DNA from: Bacteroidota bacterium
Lineage (GTDB): Bacteria > Bacteroidota > Bacteroidia > Chitinophagales > Chitinophagaceae
NCBI GenBank assembly: GCA_005882315.1
Contig: VBAR01000001.1
Coordinates: 1,003,736-1,067,735 of the forward strand
Direction of reading: 5' to 3'
Length of the DNA stretch: 64,000 nt
Below, piece after piece: positions 44,435 through 52,351 of the stretch (its first letter is position 1; every line of letters starts with the position of its first letter). A program made the translations under genes and the position numbers. Under the pieces are notes generated by a model. It did not search any database, was not told the DNA's origin, and was given only the letters and a program-made list of their open reading frames with translations.

Positions 44435-44516
44435 GGCCACAGAGAGCCACGGAGTTTTATGAGAACCACCGAGTTTATCTCTGTGTTCCTCCGTTTCTCT
44501 GAGGTTCTCAGTGGCC
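44435..44516. repeat. Palindromic intergenic repeat A
   Basis: GGCCACAGAGAGCCACGGAG at the left faces CTCCGTTTCTCTGAGG...GTGGCC at the right, an imperfect 82-nt palindrome followed by a T-rich run. It shares GGCCACAGAGAGCC with repeat B 1.6 kb away (46042-46136). It separates the DUF3078 genes from trmB and may terminate transcription from the left. Confidence 0.75.
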
Positions 44517-44580
44517 TTTCTTTTTTCGAAAATGATACAATACTTGCAGTCATTGCTTTCCTTCCAGAGCATGTTTGAAT

Positions 44581-44588
44581 TATCTTTG
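44581..44588 (+). promoter_or_regulatory. -7 box of trmB, suggesting leaderless mRNA
   Basis: TATCTTTG matches TAnnTTTG; a weak TTTC at -33 spacing (20 nt) precedes it. The predicted start site falls at or next to the trmB ATG at 44594, so there is no room for a ribosome-binding site. Confidence 0.45.
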
Positions 44589-44593
44589 CCCGA

Positions 44594-45304
44594 ATGGCTC
44601 ATAAAAAATTAGTTCGTTTTGCAGAATTAAAAACCTTTAGGAATGTGCTGGAGAATCCGGTGGACATGCCCGGTAAATGGAATGTTTTCTTTGCGAACCA
44701 AAATCCAATTATACTCGAATTGGCCTGTGGCAAAGGAGAATATGCTCTTGGATTGGGAACATTGTATACAGATAAAAATTTTATCGGTATTGATCTAAAA
44801 GGCAACCGCATTTGGGTAGGTGCAAAAAAAGCATTGCAGAATAATTTGATGAATGTTGCTTTTCTCCGCACACAGATCGATAAGATCAATGAACATTTTG
44901 CAAAAGATGAAGTGAGTGAAATATGGATCACGTTTCCTGATCCGCAACTGCGCTTATCAAAAGCAAAAAAAAGATTAACGCATCCAAAGTTTTTAAGAAT
45001 GTACCAACAGTTGCTAAAACCCGGCGGGCTGATCCATCTTAAAACCGATAGCCCCGACCTGTATTTGTTTACAAAAAAAGTTATTGAACTATACAATTGC
45101 AAAACGGTTACGGATATCGACAATGTTTATTCAATACAAGCTGTGCCGGATGTTTTAAAAATAAAAACACATTACGAGTCGTTGGATATTGCCGGCAGTA
45201 ATCGTATTCATTATCTCTGTTTTTCTTTACCGCAAAATATACCGGGCAAAGAAACCGATGAACAACTGAAACAATTATTAAAAGACTATGCAACCGCTGA
45301 TTGA
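44594..45304 (+). CDS. trmB: tRNA (guanosine(46)-N7)-methyltransferase
   Basis: 236 residues. It methylates G46 in the variable loop of tRNAs with S-adenosylmethionine. The SAM-binding motif is NPIILELACGKGEYALGLG (about residues 34-52), followed by NFIGIDLKGNRIWVGAKKALQ and the substrate motif FPDPQLRLSKAKKRLTHPKFL, and PGGLIHLKTDSPDLYLF. Compared with other members the motif FPDPWPK is FPDPQLR, a common variant in this phylum. The gene overlaps a DUF5522 gene by 17 bases, and the -7 box is six bases before its start. Confidence 0.95.
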   Translation: MAHKKLVRFAELKTFRNVLENPVDMPGKWNVFFANQNPIILELACGKGEYALGLGTLYTDKNFIGIDLKGNRIWVGAKKALQNNLMNVAFLRTQIDKINEHFAKDEVSEIWITFPDPQLRLSKAKKRLTHPKFLRMYQQLLKPGGLIHLKTDSPDLYLFTKKVIELYNCKTVTDIDNVYSIQAVPDVLKIKTHYESLDIAGSNRIHYLCFSLPQNIPGKETDEQLKQLLKDYATAD

Positions 45305-45476
45305 AGGTGTTGATTTTTATGTTGAAGACGGCAAAGTCGTTTTAACCGAAAAATATTTATCCGAAAGAGGATACTGCTGCGGCAACGGGTGCCGGCATTG
45401 CCCCTTTGATCATATAAATGTTTCGGGATTATTGATACCTGATTCAGATGGTGATATTGAATCCTCTGAAAATTGA
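45288..45476 (+). CDS. DUF5522 small Cys-rich protein
   Basis: 62 residues. The YCCGNGCRHCPF motif gives four Cys in a compact metal-binding-like cluster. Its start ATG (45288) lies inside trmB, overlapping it by 17 bases in another frame, which implies translational coupling. The family is small and unknown; Cys spacing suggests zinc or an iron-sulfur cluster. The gene is real by the conservation of its motif and the typical start overlap. Confidence 0.8.
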   Translation: MQPLIEGVDFYVEDGKVVLTEKYLSERGYCCGNGCRHCPFDHINVSGLLIPDSDGDIESSEN

Positions 45477-45498
45477 GCAGAGTATCAGTTCGAAAAAA

Positions 45499-45583
45499 TT
45501 GAACCACATAGAATTTAGATCACAATAGGATTACACATAGGTTCTATGTGAACCCTATGTTTACTTTGTCCTATGTGGTTCAA
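45499..45583. repeat. Palindromic intergenic repeat C
   Basis: A perfect 13-bp inverted repeat TTGAACCACATAG/CTATGTGGTTCAA flanks an inner perfect hairpin CACATAG-GTT-CTATGTG (45534-45550), so the same word appears in both. It lies between the DUF5522 and alkyltransferase-like genes and resembles repeats A and B in style, though not in sequence. Confidence 0.8.
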
Positions 45584-45634
45584 AAAATACTTTAAAGCAA
45601 TAAAATTTCATCTTGTTTTTTTTATCTTCACTGC

Positions 45635-46027
45635 ATGCCAGCAAAAAAACCAACAACAAAGCAAAAGCTGAGATCAGTAAAACCTTCCGGCCGGAAAGAT
45701 GAAAGTTTTTTCGAACTGGTATTTGAAGTAGCAAGACAAATTCCGAAAGGAAGAGTTACTTCTTATGGGGCTATTGCAAATGCATTGGGTACAAGATCAT
45801 CTGCACGAATGGTTGGCTGGGCTATGAACGGCGCCGGAAGAGTAAAACCTAAAGTACCTGCACATCGTGTAGTAAACCGTATTGGCATGCTCAGTGGCAA
45901 ATTTCATTTTGGTTCGCCTGATGCAATGGAAAACTTGTTGAAGAAAGAAGGGATAAAAGTGAAGAATGACAAAGTGGTTGATTTTGAAAAACTGTTTTGG
46001 GACCCGGCAGAAGAATGGGGTCTTTGA
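45635..46027 (+). CDS. Alkyltransferase-like protein (MGMT homologue without active Cys)
   Basis: 130 residues. The DNA-binding domain of O6-alkylguanine-DNA alkyltransferases is present (FFELVFEVARQIPKGRVTSYGAIANALGTRSSARMVGWAMNG), but the PCHR active site reads VPAHRVV, with Ala76 in place of the nucleophilic Cys. Proteins of this kind (ATLs) cannot repair O6-alkylguanine directly; known ones bind the lesion and hand it to nucleotide excision repair. The N-terminus is a basic, probably flexible tail (MPAKKPTTKQKLRSVKPSGRK). TATCTTCA upstream is a weak -7 box. Confidence 0.88.
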   Translation: MPAKKPTTKQKLRSVKPSGRKDESFFELVFEVARQIPKGRVTSYGAIANALGTRSSARMVGWAMNGAGRVKPKVPAHRVVNRIGMLSGKFHFGSPDAMENLLKKEGIKVKNDKVVDFEKLFWDPAEEWGL

Positions 46028-46041
46028 TTAATTGAGAAAAA

Positions 46042-46136
46042 TTGGCCACAGAGAGCCGCGGAGGATAATGAGGTGCACAGAGTGTACATAATATCTCTGC
46101 GGCTCTCTGTTTTATTCTGTGGCACTCTGTGGCCAA
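46042..46136. repeat. Palindromic intergenic repeat B
   Basis: TTGGCCACAGAGAGCCGCGG at the left faces CTCTGCGGCTCTCTG and CACTCTGTGGCCAA at the right, a long nested palindrome. GGCCACAGAGAGCC is shared with repeat A. It follows the alkyltransferase-like gene and precedes a membrane gene 30 bases further. Confidence 0.8.
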
Positions 46137-46165
46137 AACTTTAAAAAAACAAATCTGTAAAGAAG

Positions 46166-46585
46166 ATGTCTTCCACACAACCCTTTAATCCTTTTACTGA
46201 TTATCATAAGAATCTTTGCGAATACTGCGGCGGCTTTGGTGCATTGCTTTCATTCGTTTGCCTGGTACAGCATTTAATATTTGCCATCCCCAGCAAAATT
46301 ACCAACCCGATGATCGCTGAATATTTTTTTGCCATCATCGCATTCTTGTTGCTGGCATTGAAAAAACAAGTTTCAATTATACTGCTGATCATTAGTGGCA
46401 TTTTTTCAGCAGTGGTTGTTTGGCTCTGGATGACGCATTATGCTTTCTCCCTTGTAGTCTCTTTATTTTTCATCTATCATATCGCCATTATCATAATCAT
46501 TTTCGAATCTAAACTACCGCAGAAGTTGAAAGAGAAAAGAAAATTGGAACTGGAAGAAGAACAGCTTTGGGAGAATAAGTATTGA
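46166..46585 (+). CDS. Unknown four-helix membrane protein
   Basis: 139 residues. An N-terminal soluble stretch with CEYCGG (two Cys) precedes about four hydrophobic helices and a charged C-terminal helix (KLPQKLKEKRKLELEEEQLWENKY) likely cytoplasmic. No known domain is recognised. It stands between repeat B and a convergent lipoprotein gene. Function unknown. Confidence 0.6.
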   Translation: MSSTQPFNPFTDYHKNLCEYCGGFGALLSFVCLVQHLIFAIPSKITNPMIAEYFFAIIAFLLLALKKQVSIILLIISGIFSAVVVWLWMTHYAFSLVVSLFFIYHIAIIIIIFESKLPQKLKEKRKLELEEEQLWENKY

Positions 46586-46615
46586 TAGTACAACAAAATA
46601 ATTAATTTTAACAGG

Positions 46616-47158
46616 CTATTCAATAGGCCTCATCGTATTTTCTATAGTTCTATACCCGAAAAATTTAAACCCTTCCTTTGTCTCAACAAACGCAAGAATT
46701 ACAAGTTTTATAAACAATTCATGTCGCTCCTTTGTAATATTCACTTCTCTTAATGTGGAAATCCTATTGCCTTTTAATTGACCCTGGATTTCCTTGGGGA
46801 AATATTCAAGCTCCATATCAGAACTGGAATATTCCAAACTATCAGTATTTGAGAGTTTCATTAATAAAGCACTATCAAAAACTCTTGAGAAGCTTTTATC
46901 AAAAAAAATTTCAAATGGTGTTTCCTTATTATTATCGTTAATAATTTTTGTTGATTCCTTTTCAAGCAGGGCTTTGTCCCGGCTTTTCGCAACGTTCACA
47001 AAGTGCATTAAAAAGATCGATAATGTAGCGTCACTCATCTCGTAATTATACTCAGAAGACACATTGACTAATTGTGATTCGTTCTTTTTATTATCATTTG
47101 ATCTTGGATTCGATTTACAGGAGCAAAGAAGAAGAAATAAAATAAGTATTTTATGCAT
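46616..47158 (-). CDS. Unknown lipoprotein
   Basis: 180 residues with signal MHKILILFLLLCSCKSN; the lipid Cys is near residue 14. The mature part is hydrophilic and Glu/Lys-rich with no recognised domain (STKIINDNNKETPFEIFFDKSFSRVFDSALLMKLS; REVNITKERHELFIKLVILAFVETKEGFKFFGYRTIEN). The C-terminal half resembles a small beta-sandwich or SnoaL/DUF-like fold, not certain. It is 79 bases downstream of another unknown secreted protein gene on the same strand. Confidence 0.6.
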   Translation of the reverse strand: MHKILILFLLLCSCKSNPRSNDNKKNESQLVNVSSEYNYEMSDATLSIFLMHFVNVAKSRDKALLEKESTKIINDNNKETPFEIFFDKSFSRVFDSALLMKLSNTDSLEYSSSDMELEYFPKEIQGQLKGNRISTLREVNITKERHELFIKLVILAFVETKEGFKFFGYRTIENTMRPIE

Positions 47159-47237
47159 ACTAAATATATTATTGTGTGTAATGAATTTTCCTGTCCGCCC
47201 AGCGCCTTCGCCTGAAATAAATAAGAACTATAAACTT

Positions 47238-47672
47238 TTATCGGCCAGACTCCGGAATTTTTTCACCAGTTGAGGCATTCCAATAGAACTCTGGTTTTGG
47301 GCTATGACGAAAAGCAATATCATCATCTTTCGTTATACTATACATTTTTTCCAATGCTTCTTCTTTTGTATTGCCTGATGCTGCACCATAAACAGTCCGC
47401 TCACAATCAAATCCCTTTATCCTGTGTTTATATGCATAAATGACCGTGAATTTGCCCTTTGGCATTTGAAAGACCTCGCTTGTTTGCGGTTTTTTCTCTG
47501 CTCTGAAATTGTCGTACGTGGTCCGATACTGTCCTTCAGAGTAACCGATCGTATAAAGCATTTTACTCTTGCAACCACTACCCTGTGGATCATAAGAAGC
47601 AACAAACAGATAAGCCTGGCTATATGCATTCATGCCTGCCAGCAAAATAATTGACAAAAATAAACTCTTCAT
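47238..47672 (-). CDS. Unknown secreted protein
   Basis: 144 residues with signal peptide MKSLFLSIILLAGMNAYSQ. The mature protein has paired Cys (GCKSKM ... FDCERTV), a mixed alpha/beta pattern and no recognised family. A KEEALEKMYSITKDD segment suggests an amphipathic helix. It is 75 bases after the DUF420 gene on the same strand, at the downstream end of the respiratory cluster, but need not belong to it. Confidence 0.6.
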   Translation of the reverse strand: MKSLFLSIILLAGMNAYSQAYLFVASYDPQGSGCKSKMLYTIGYSEGQYRTTYDNFRAEKKPQTSEVFQMPKGKFTVIYAYKHRIKGFDCERTVYGAASGNTKEEALEKMYSITKDDDIAFRHSPKPEFYWNASTGEKIPESGR

Positions 47673-47747
47673 AATATTACTTATTTAATAAAGGTTCGTT
47701 TAAATTATAGCTCTGAAGTTAGCAAATCAAAAAGAGTAAATAAAATC

Positions 47748-48290
47748 CTATTCGTAATACGGACTGATCATCCAATATACGATCACTCCTGTAACAGCAA
47801 CATAGAACCACACCGGCCAGGTAATGCGAGCCAGTTTTTTATGCTGTGGAAATTCAGCTATCAATGCACGGTAAGCGGTAAATAAAATAAAAGGAAGTAT
47901 CAAGCCCGCCAGTGGAATATGTGTACCGAGTATGATATAGTAGATCATTTTTGCAGTACCAGTTCCGCCAAACTTTGTTTCACCTGCAAATAAATGATGA
48001 CAGATATAACTTATTAAAAACAAAATGGACAATACCATTGCTGCCAGCATCATTTTTTTATGCAGCAAATAATGTTTTGTTTTTACGGCGATCAACGCTG
48101 CTACCAGCAATACAGCTACTATGGAGTTGATAATGGAATTAATAAAAGCAAATACATGTTCATCAAAACCCAGGTCAACATTTAGTTTTACCCGGCCCAA
48201 TGCTACGATAGCAATAAACACAATAGCCGAAAAAACAAGTATGAGTGTACGGGCTTTTTTATCGTTCTTGGTTAAAACAGGAGGAAGCAT
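47748..48290 (-). CDS. DUF420 membrane protein (oxidase assembly-associated)
   Basis: 180 residues with about five helices. The sequence matches the DUF420 family that sits beside cytochrome oxidase genes in many bacteria: INSIINSIVAVLLVAALIAVKTKHYLLHKKMMLAA, YICHHLFAGETKF, YYIILGTHIPLAGLILPFIL and RITWPVWFYVAVTGVIVYWM. The conserved His residues (YLLHKK, ICHHLF, GTHIPL) could bind copper or heme (inference). It follows sco by 8 bases at the downstream end of the respiratory operon. Confidence 0.85.
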   Translation of the reverse strand: MLPPVLTKNDKKARTLILVFSAIVFIAIVALGRVKLNVDLGFDEHVFAFINSIINSIVAVLLVAALIAVKTKHYLLHKKMMLAAMVLSILFLISYICHHLFAGETKFGGTGTAKMIYYIILGTHIPLAGLILPFILFTAYRALIAEFPQHKKLARITWPVWFYVAVTGVIVYWMISPYYE

Positions 48291-48298
48291 AAATGTTT

Positions 48299-49189
48299 TT
48301 AGTTTTCTTTTATAGGGGATCTTCTTTCTTCCTTTCCTGAAGGAGAGTACTCGGGTGTAGCCTTTTTCTTTAATAAATACATGAACACGGCAACAGCCAT
48401 TATACAGATCAGGAAAACAATTGCCATCAACTGCAGTTTACCGGCGAAGAAGGATTTCTGTGTACGGTCTTTTTCCAGCGAAAGAAAAATAATATCCGCA
48501 GATAGCTTTACTAACGATGCAGAATCCAATCCATTATAATAGCCACGTATATTCCGGTTACGATCGATCAAAACAAAGTAAGGTACATGTATAAAACTGG
48601 TATCTACGCCCTCTCCATCCACCAGCCCCAGCTTCATATCATTTATACACAGATCATAAATTGTTTTCTTATCACCTGTCAGCAACCACCAATTCACAGG
48701 ATCCACCTGGAAACGATCGGCCCATGCTTTCAACCGTGGCACTGAATCTCTTTCAGGATCCACACTAAAAGAAAGGAACTGGATGAACGCCGGTGTTTTA
48801 TCACCCACCCGTTGAGAGTTGGTAATGCCTTGTTGCAGCCGCTTCATATTTTGCGTCATCGTAGGACAAATGGTCGGGCAATGCGTAAAGAAAAAATTGG
48901 CAACGATCACTTTATTGCTGGTATCGGCTTCTGCATTATTATAGGTCACCCCTTTTATTTCATCAAGCGATACTTTGTGCCCCATTTGATTGGTAAGTGT
49001 AAAATTGGGTAGTTGATGCCAGATCGTATCTTCTACATTTTTACCTTTCTTGTTTACGATCTGTACATCATCATATATATAATGCCGTGGCATCAACGGA
49101 TGTTTATCTCCCGCCTGTTTGATTATAAAATAACAAACTATCGGCACGAGCAAGGCCAGCAATAAACCATAAAATGCTTTTGTGTTCAT
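48299..49189 (-). CDS. sco: SCO1/SenC-family copper chaperone
   Basis: 296 residues. An N-terminal helix (AFYGLLLALLVPIVCYFII) anchors it to the inner membrane. The thioredoxin-like domain carries FFFTHCPTICPTM, the CxxxC copper site at about residues 103 and 107, and the later His in SFIHVPYFVLID. A second hydrophobic helix near the C-terminus (MAIVFLICIMAVAVFMYL) is an extra feature. SCO proteins deliver copper to the CuA centre of cytochrome oxidase subunit II. It lies after subunit IV with a palindromic gap (49190-49362) between. Confidence 0.93.
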   Translation of the reverse strand: MNTKAFYGLLLALLVPIVCYFIIKQAGDKHPLMPRHYIYDDVQIVNKKGKNVEDTIWHQLPNFTLTNQMGHKVSLDEIKGVTYNNAEADTSNKVIVANFFFTHCPTICPTMTQNMKRLQQGITNSQRVGDKTPAFIQFLSFSVDPERDSVPRLKAWADRFQVDPVNWWLLTGDKKTIYDLCINDMKLGLVDGEGVDTSFIHVPYFVLIDRNRNIRGYYNGLDSASLVKLSADIIFLSLEKDRTQKSFFAGKLQLMAIVFLICIMAVAVFMYLLKKKATPEYSPSGKEERRSPIKEN

Positions 49190-49294
49190 TGTAATTATCT
49201 ATTTCATTGGTTCTTCGACTCTCCCTTCTCCTTCAGGAGTTCCCGAGCCATTGCGAAGGGAACGAACGAAGTTCTCTGGGATGAGGCGCTTTTA

Positions 49295-49332
49295 AATTAT
49301 TCATCCCGACTCACTGGCCGGGATGAATAATT
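49295..49332. repeat. Perfect 14-bp hairpin between subunit IV and sco
   Basis: AATTATTCATCCCG and CGGGATGAATAATT are perfect 14-bp complements around a 10-nt loop. A second, smaller GTTCCC/GGGAAC inverted repeat lies just downstream (about 49240-49266). No strong T-run follows on the minus strand, so it is a possible mRNA-stabilising or processing element rather than a clear terminator. Confidence 0.7.
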
Positions 49333-49362
49333 ATTTAGGGTAATAAATTTTTATTGACTCGT

Positions 49363-49803
49363 TTATTCTTTCCCACTTTTTGCCGGTGCCGCTTCATGAT
49401 GTCCTTCTTTCAATGTCCGTTCTTTATAATTCGCATCATACTTATTCCGCAGGTTCAGGTAAGAGTTGCCATCCATTATAAAGGCAAGAATAAACCAGAT
49501 GAATAATAATATCGGAACGGCAACTGTCATAATAAAATTCCTTATCTCATCACCCAGGTGCATAAAGATAGAAATGATATAAAATGCTTTTGCTAAAGAA
49601 AGGATAATGATCACTCCTTTAATAAAAAGATCAACTGTATGGGTAAAATCAGTCAAATACATCAGGAATCCAAAACCCAGTTCAATCACGGTAATGATTG
49701 AAAGCAGGATGGTCGTTTTCAATACTCTCTTTTTAAACTCTGCATCCGATGCATGATGCGGCGCAAAAGTTACTTCGGGGTGTACGTTAGGATGATTCTC
49801 CAT
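49363..49803 (-). CDS. Cytochrome c oxidase subunit IV
   Basis: 146 residues with three helices: VLKTTILLSIITVIELGFGFLMYL, HTVDLFIKGVIIILSLAKAFYIISIFMHLG and FIMTVAVPILLFIWFILAFIMDGN. The MHLG segment is typical of the prokaryotic COX4 family (cytochrome oxidase subunit IV, CtaF-like). It supports the aa3 oxidase in the inner membrane. The ends are His-rich and charged (HPNVHPEVTFAPHH). It is 34 bases after the first subunit III gene. Confidence 0.9.
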   Translation of the reverse strand: MENHPNVHPEVTFAPHHASDAEFKKRVLKTTILLSIITVIELGFGFLMYLTDFTHTVDLFIKGVIIILSLAKAFYIISIFMHLGDEIRNFIMTVAVPILLFIWFILAFIMDGNSYLNLRNKYDANYKERTLKEGHHEAAPAKSGKE

Positions 49804-49837
49804 AATCGCTTATTCGTTTTTTACTGATAAATTTTTT

Positions 49838-50707
49838 TTAGATAAGATAGAAACACAGGAACACAAATACCCACACCAGGTCTACAAAGTGCCAGTACAA
49901 TCCTGCTTTTTCTATCATCAGGTAATGTCCTTTTCTGTCAAATACTCCTTTATGTGCCATGATCAGCATGATCAGGTTAATGATCACCCCACTGAATACG
50001 TGAAAACCATGAAAGCCTGTAATACCATAAAAATATCCGCCAAATGCAATAGGTCCTTTTTCACGAACATGCATTTCAGCCATATTCACCATGCCCATTA
50101 GTTGATCCTGCGGCATCTTTGCCAGCTCTTCATGACTCATTGTATGATTAACACTATGAACAACATTTACCAATGTCTCATGCGAACTTGCAGCTAATGC
50201 TTTTTGTGCAACAGCCGGGTCTACTAAATGTCCCCATGGATTTCCGCCCATTGTTTGTCCAACCATTTCCAATTTTCCATCAGCAAGTACTATATGTTCA
50301 CCGGTAATAAGGTGATGCCACTCCCATGCCTGGCAACCTAAGAATGCAAGGCCACCTACAATTGTCCATGCTATCCATTTTATAACACCGGCCCTGTTTC
50401 CTTTATGTCCTTCATGCACGGCCAGCACCATCGTTACAGAACTGATGATCAAAATAAATGTCATCAGGCTCACGAATGCAAGTGGAAGGTTTTTATGACC
50501 AAAGCCCGGAAATGCATTGAACACCACGTTAGGGTCGGGCCAGAAGTTTTGGCTGAAACGGATAGAACCATACGAAATAAGGAAAGCGCCGAATGTAAAG
50601 GCGTCACTCATCAGGAAGTACCACATCATCACCTTTCCGTATTCAATGTTGAATGGGCTTTTACCCCCGCTCCACCATTTCGTCTTATGAACTGTTACTG
50701 AATCCAT
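49838..50707 (-). CDS. ctaE: Cytochrome c oxidase subunit III, large copy
   Basis: 289 residues. The subunit III fold is clear: WWSGGKSPFNIEYGKVMMWYFLMSDAFTFGAFLISYGSIRF, then LMTFILIISSVTMVLAVHEG, a long hydrophilic insertion (about residues 135-220) before FGGYFYGITGFHGFHVFSGVIINLIMLI and YWHFVDLVWVFVFLCFYL. Conserved E/H residues (GFHGFHVF, WHFVD) are present. Two subunit III genes with different sizes are typical in Bacteroidota. It lies 122 bases after the smaller copy. Confidence 0.93.
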   Translation of the reverse strand: MDSVTVHKTKWWSGGKSPFNIEYGKVMMWYFLMSDAFTFGAFLISYGSIRFSQNFWPDPNVVFNAFPGFGHKNLPLAFVSLMTFILIISSVTMVLAVHEGHKGNRAGVIKWIAWTIVGGLAFLGCQAWEWHHLITGEHIVLADGKLEMVGQTMGGNPWGHLVDPAVAQKALAASSHETLVNVVHSVNHTMSHEELAKMPQDQLMGMVNMAEMHVREKGPIAFGGYFYGITGFHGFHVFSGVIINLIMLIMAHKGVFDRKGHYLMIEKAGLYWHFVDLVWVFVFLCFYLI

Positions 50708-50829
50708 GTTATTTTTTTAATTCAAGTATTTTATATTTTGTTACCAGCCCTGGTAATTCTTTTCATCTTCTGTTGCGACGCTCCGTTCATCGTTCTGTTC
50801 TCTATTCACCATTCACAACTCGCCACTCA

Positions 50830-51396
50830 CTATTTGATCCACATAAAGAACACAAACAAATAGATCCATAAAAGATCTACAAAATGCCAGTACGTTGCTG
50901 CTACTTCCACCGGCACTGAGTTGTATGATTTTGTTTTACCAAAAAATGCTTTGATAAACATTACCAACAACGTAATGATTCCGCCGATCACATGCACCGC
51001 ATGCAATCCGAAAATTACATACAGGAATTGCGCAGCACCGGAACCTTTAAGCCGTATGCCCTGTTCCCAGAGACTGTTGAACCCCATCCACTGAAGCACA
51101 ACAAACGCAGTTCCCAATAAAAAAGTCAAGGCTATCAGCATCCTGTATTGCCCGAACTCTCTTTGTTTAAAAGATCTTAATGCCATCTGAACCGTGATGC
51201 TGCTTGCCAGTATCACTACGGTAGATATCCAGAACACCTGTGGAATCATCACATCTTTCCATCCCGGTTGATTGCTTTTTACAATGAATGCACTGGTCAA
51301 ACCGGCAAACATCATAATCAAACTTCCTATGGCTACCCACATCGCAAACTTATGCGGGTGAATTTTTTGTCGTTGTTGTGTATTCACAATATCCAT
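50830..51396 (-). CDS. Cytochrome c oxidase subunit III, short copy
   Basis: 188 residues, five helices, without the insertion of the larger copy: HKFAMWVAIGSLIMMFAGLTSAFIVK, VFWISTVVILASSITVQMALR, FGLHAVHVIGGIITLLVMFIKAFFG, TYWHFVDLLWIYLFVFFMWIK. The conserved HAVHV and WHFVD match subunit III. It begins 9 bases after ctaB. The intergenic stretch between it and the larger copy has a pyrimidine-rich low-complexity run. Confidence 0.92.
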   Translation of the reverse strand: MDIVNTQQRQKIHPHKFAMWVAIGSLIMMFAGLTSAFIVKSNQPGWKDVMIPQVFWISTVVILASSITVQMALRSFKQREFGQYRMLIALTFLLGTAFVVLQWMGFNSLWEQGIRLKGSGAAQFLYVIFGLHAVHVIGGIITLLVMFIKAFFGKTKSYNSVPVEVAATYWHFVDLLWIYLFVFFMWIK

Positions 51397-51405
51397 CTCA
51401 CTTTT

Positions 51406-52293
51406 TTATACTGATACTTTACTTATATACAAGGCCAGTAAGATCACCGGCAGGTACATATAACTTCCAAACATCACTTTTCTTGCTGATGGTATATCCA
51501 TCTTCCGGTACAGGTTCACACATCGCATTATCATGAACGCATTGGCAAGAATGATAAGAACTAAACTTACTATACCAGCTACATCATCATAACTGCACAT
51601 GCCGGTAAAAAAAGGCAACAGCGTCGCAGGCAACAACATTGTCGAAAAAATAATTGCCTGTATAGCGGTAAACTTTGTTGGTCCTAATTCACTTGGCAAC
51701 AGTTTGAATCCTGCTTTCAGGTAATCTTTCCATGCGATCCAGCAGATAGCCCAGAAATGCGGAAACTGCCAAAGAAACTGGATGCCAAATAAGATCCAGC
51801 CACCCGTTGACAATTCTGCTTCACCTGCGGCCCAGCCAATCAAACATGGTAATGAACCGGGAAATGCACCAACCAATACTGCTATTGAATTTACTTTTTT
51901 CAATGGCGTATAGATAAATGCATACAGGAATAAACTCAGCGCTGCTAAACCACCAGCCGTCCAGTTGAAATAATTTCCAAGAATGAATACACCTGCAATG
52001 CCACATATAATTCCAAAAGCATACGCTTCTGTTTGTGACATTCGACCCGATGCAACAGGACGATTTTTTGTCCGGCTCATCAATGCATCTGTATCTTTTT
52101 CAACTGCCATATTAATGGCATTGGCACCACCTGTTACCAAAAATCCACCTGCAAAGAGCAATAGAATAAATTTCCATTTATCCTCATAGTGGTCAAAACC
52201 GGGAGTAAGCATAAAACTTACCACACTGCTAAACACCACCATTATATTCAGCGAAGGCTTTGTTAGTTGTAAATAGTCTTTTACTTTATTCAT
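51406..52293 (-). CDS. ctaB: Protoheme IX farnesyltransferase (heme O synthase)
   Basis: 295 residues with about nine helices. It adds a farnesyl group to heme b to make heme O, precursor of heme A for the aa3 oxidase. The UbiA-type motifs are present: GANAINMAVEKDTDALMSRTKNRPVASGRM (with the Asp-rich site and R-P) and the second motif in YAFIYTPLKKVNSIAVLVGAFPGSLPCLIGW. It sits between ctaD (58 bases) and the short subunit III gene (9 bases), in the respiratory operon. Confidence 0.95.
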   Translation of the reverse strand: MNKVKDYLQLTKPSLNIMVVFSSVVSFMLTPGFDHYEDKWKFILLLFAGGFLVTGGANAINMAVEKDTDALMSRTKNRPVASGRMSQTEAYAFGIICGIAGVFILGNYFNWTAGGLAALSLFLYAFIYTPLKKVNSIAVLVGAFPGSLPCLIGWAAGEAELSTGGWILFGIQFLWQFPHFWAICWIAWKDYLKAGFKLLPSELGPTKFTAIQAIIFSTMLLPATLLPFFTGMCSYDDVAGIVSLVLIILANAFMIMRCVNLYRKMDIPSARKVMFGSYMYLPVILLALYISKVSV

Positions 52294-52351
52294 TTCAATT
52301 CCTTCGCAAAATTTTCAAATAACAAATCTTTACATCACGATCAATATTCAC

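Noticed and set aside
44599-45123. 174-residue leftward frame opposite trmB
   Set aside because: Antisense shadow of the well-supported trmB gene; the predicted protein has no domain and no ribosome site.
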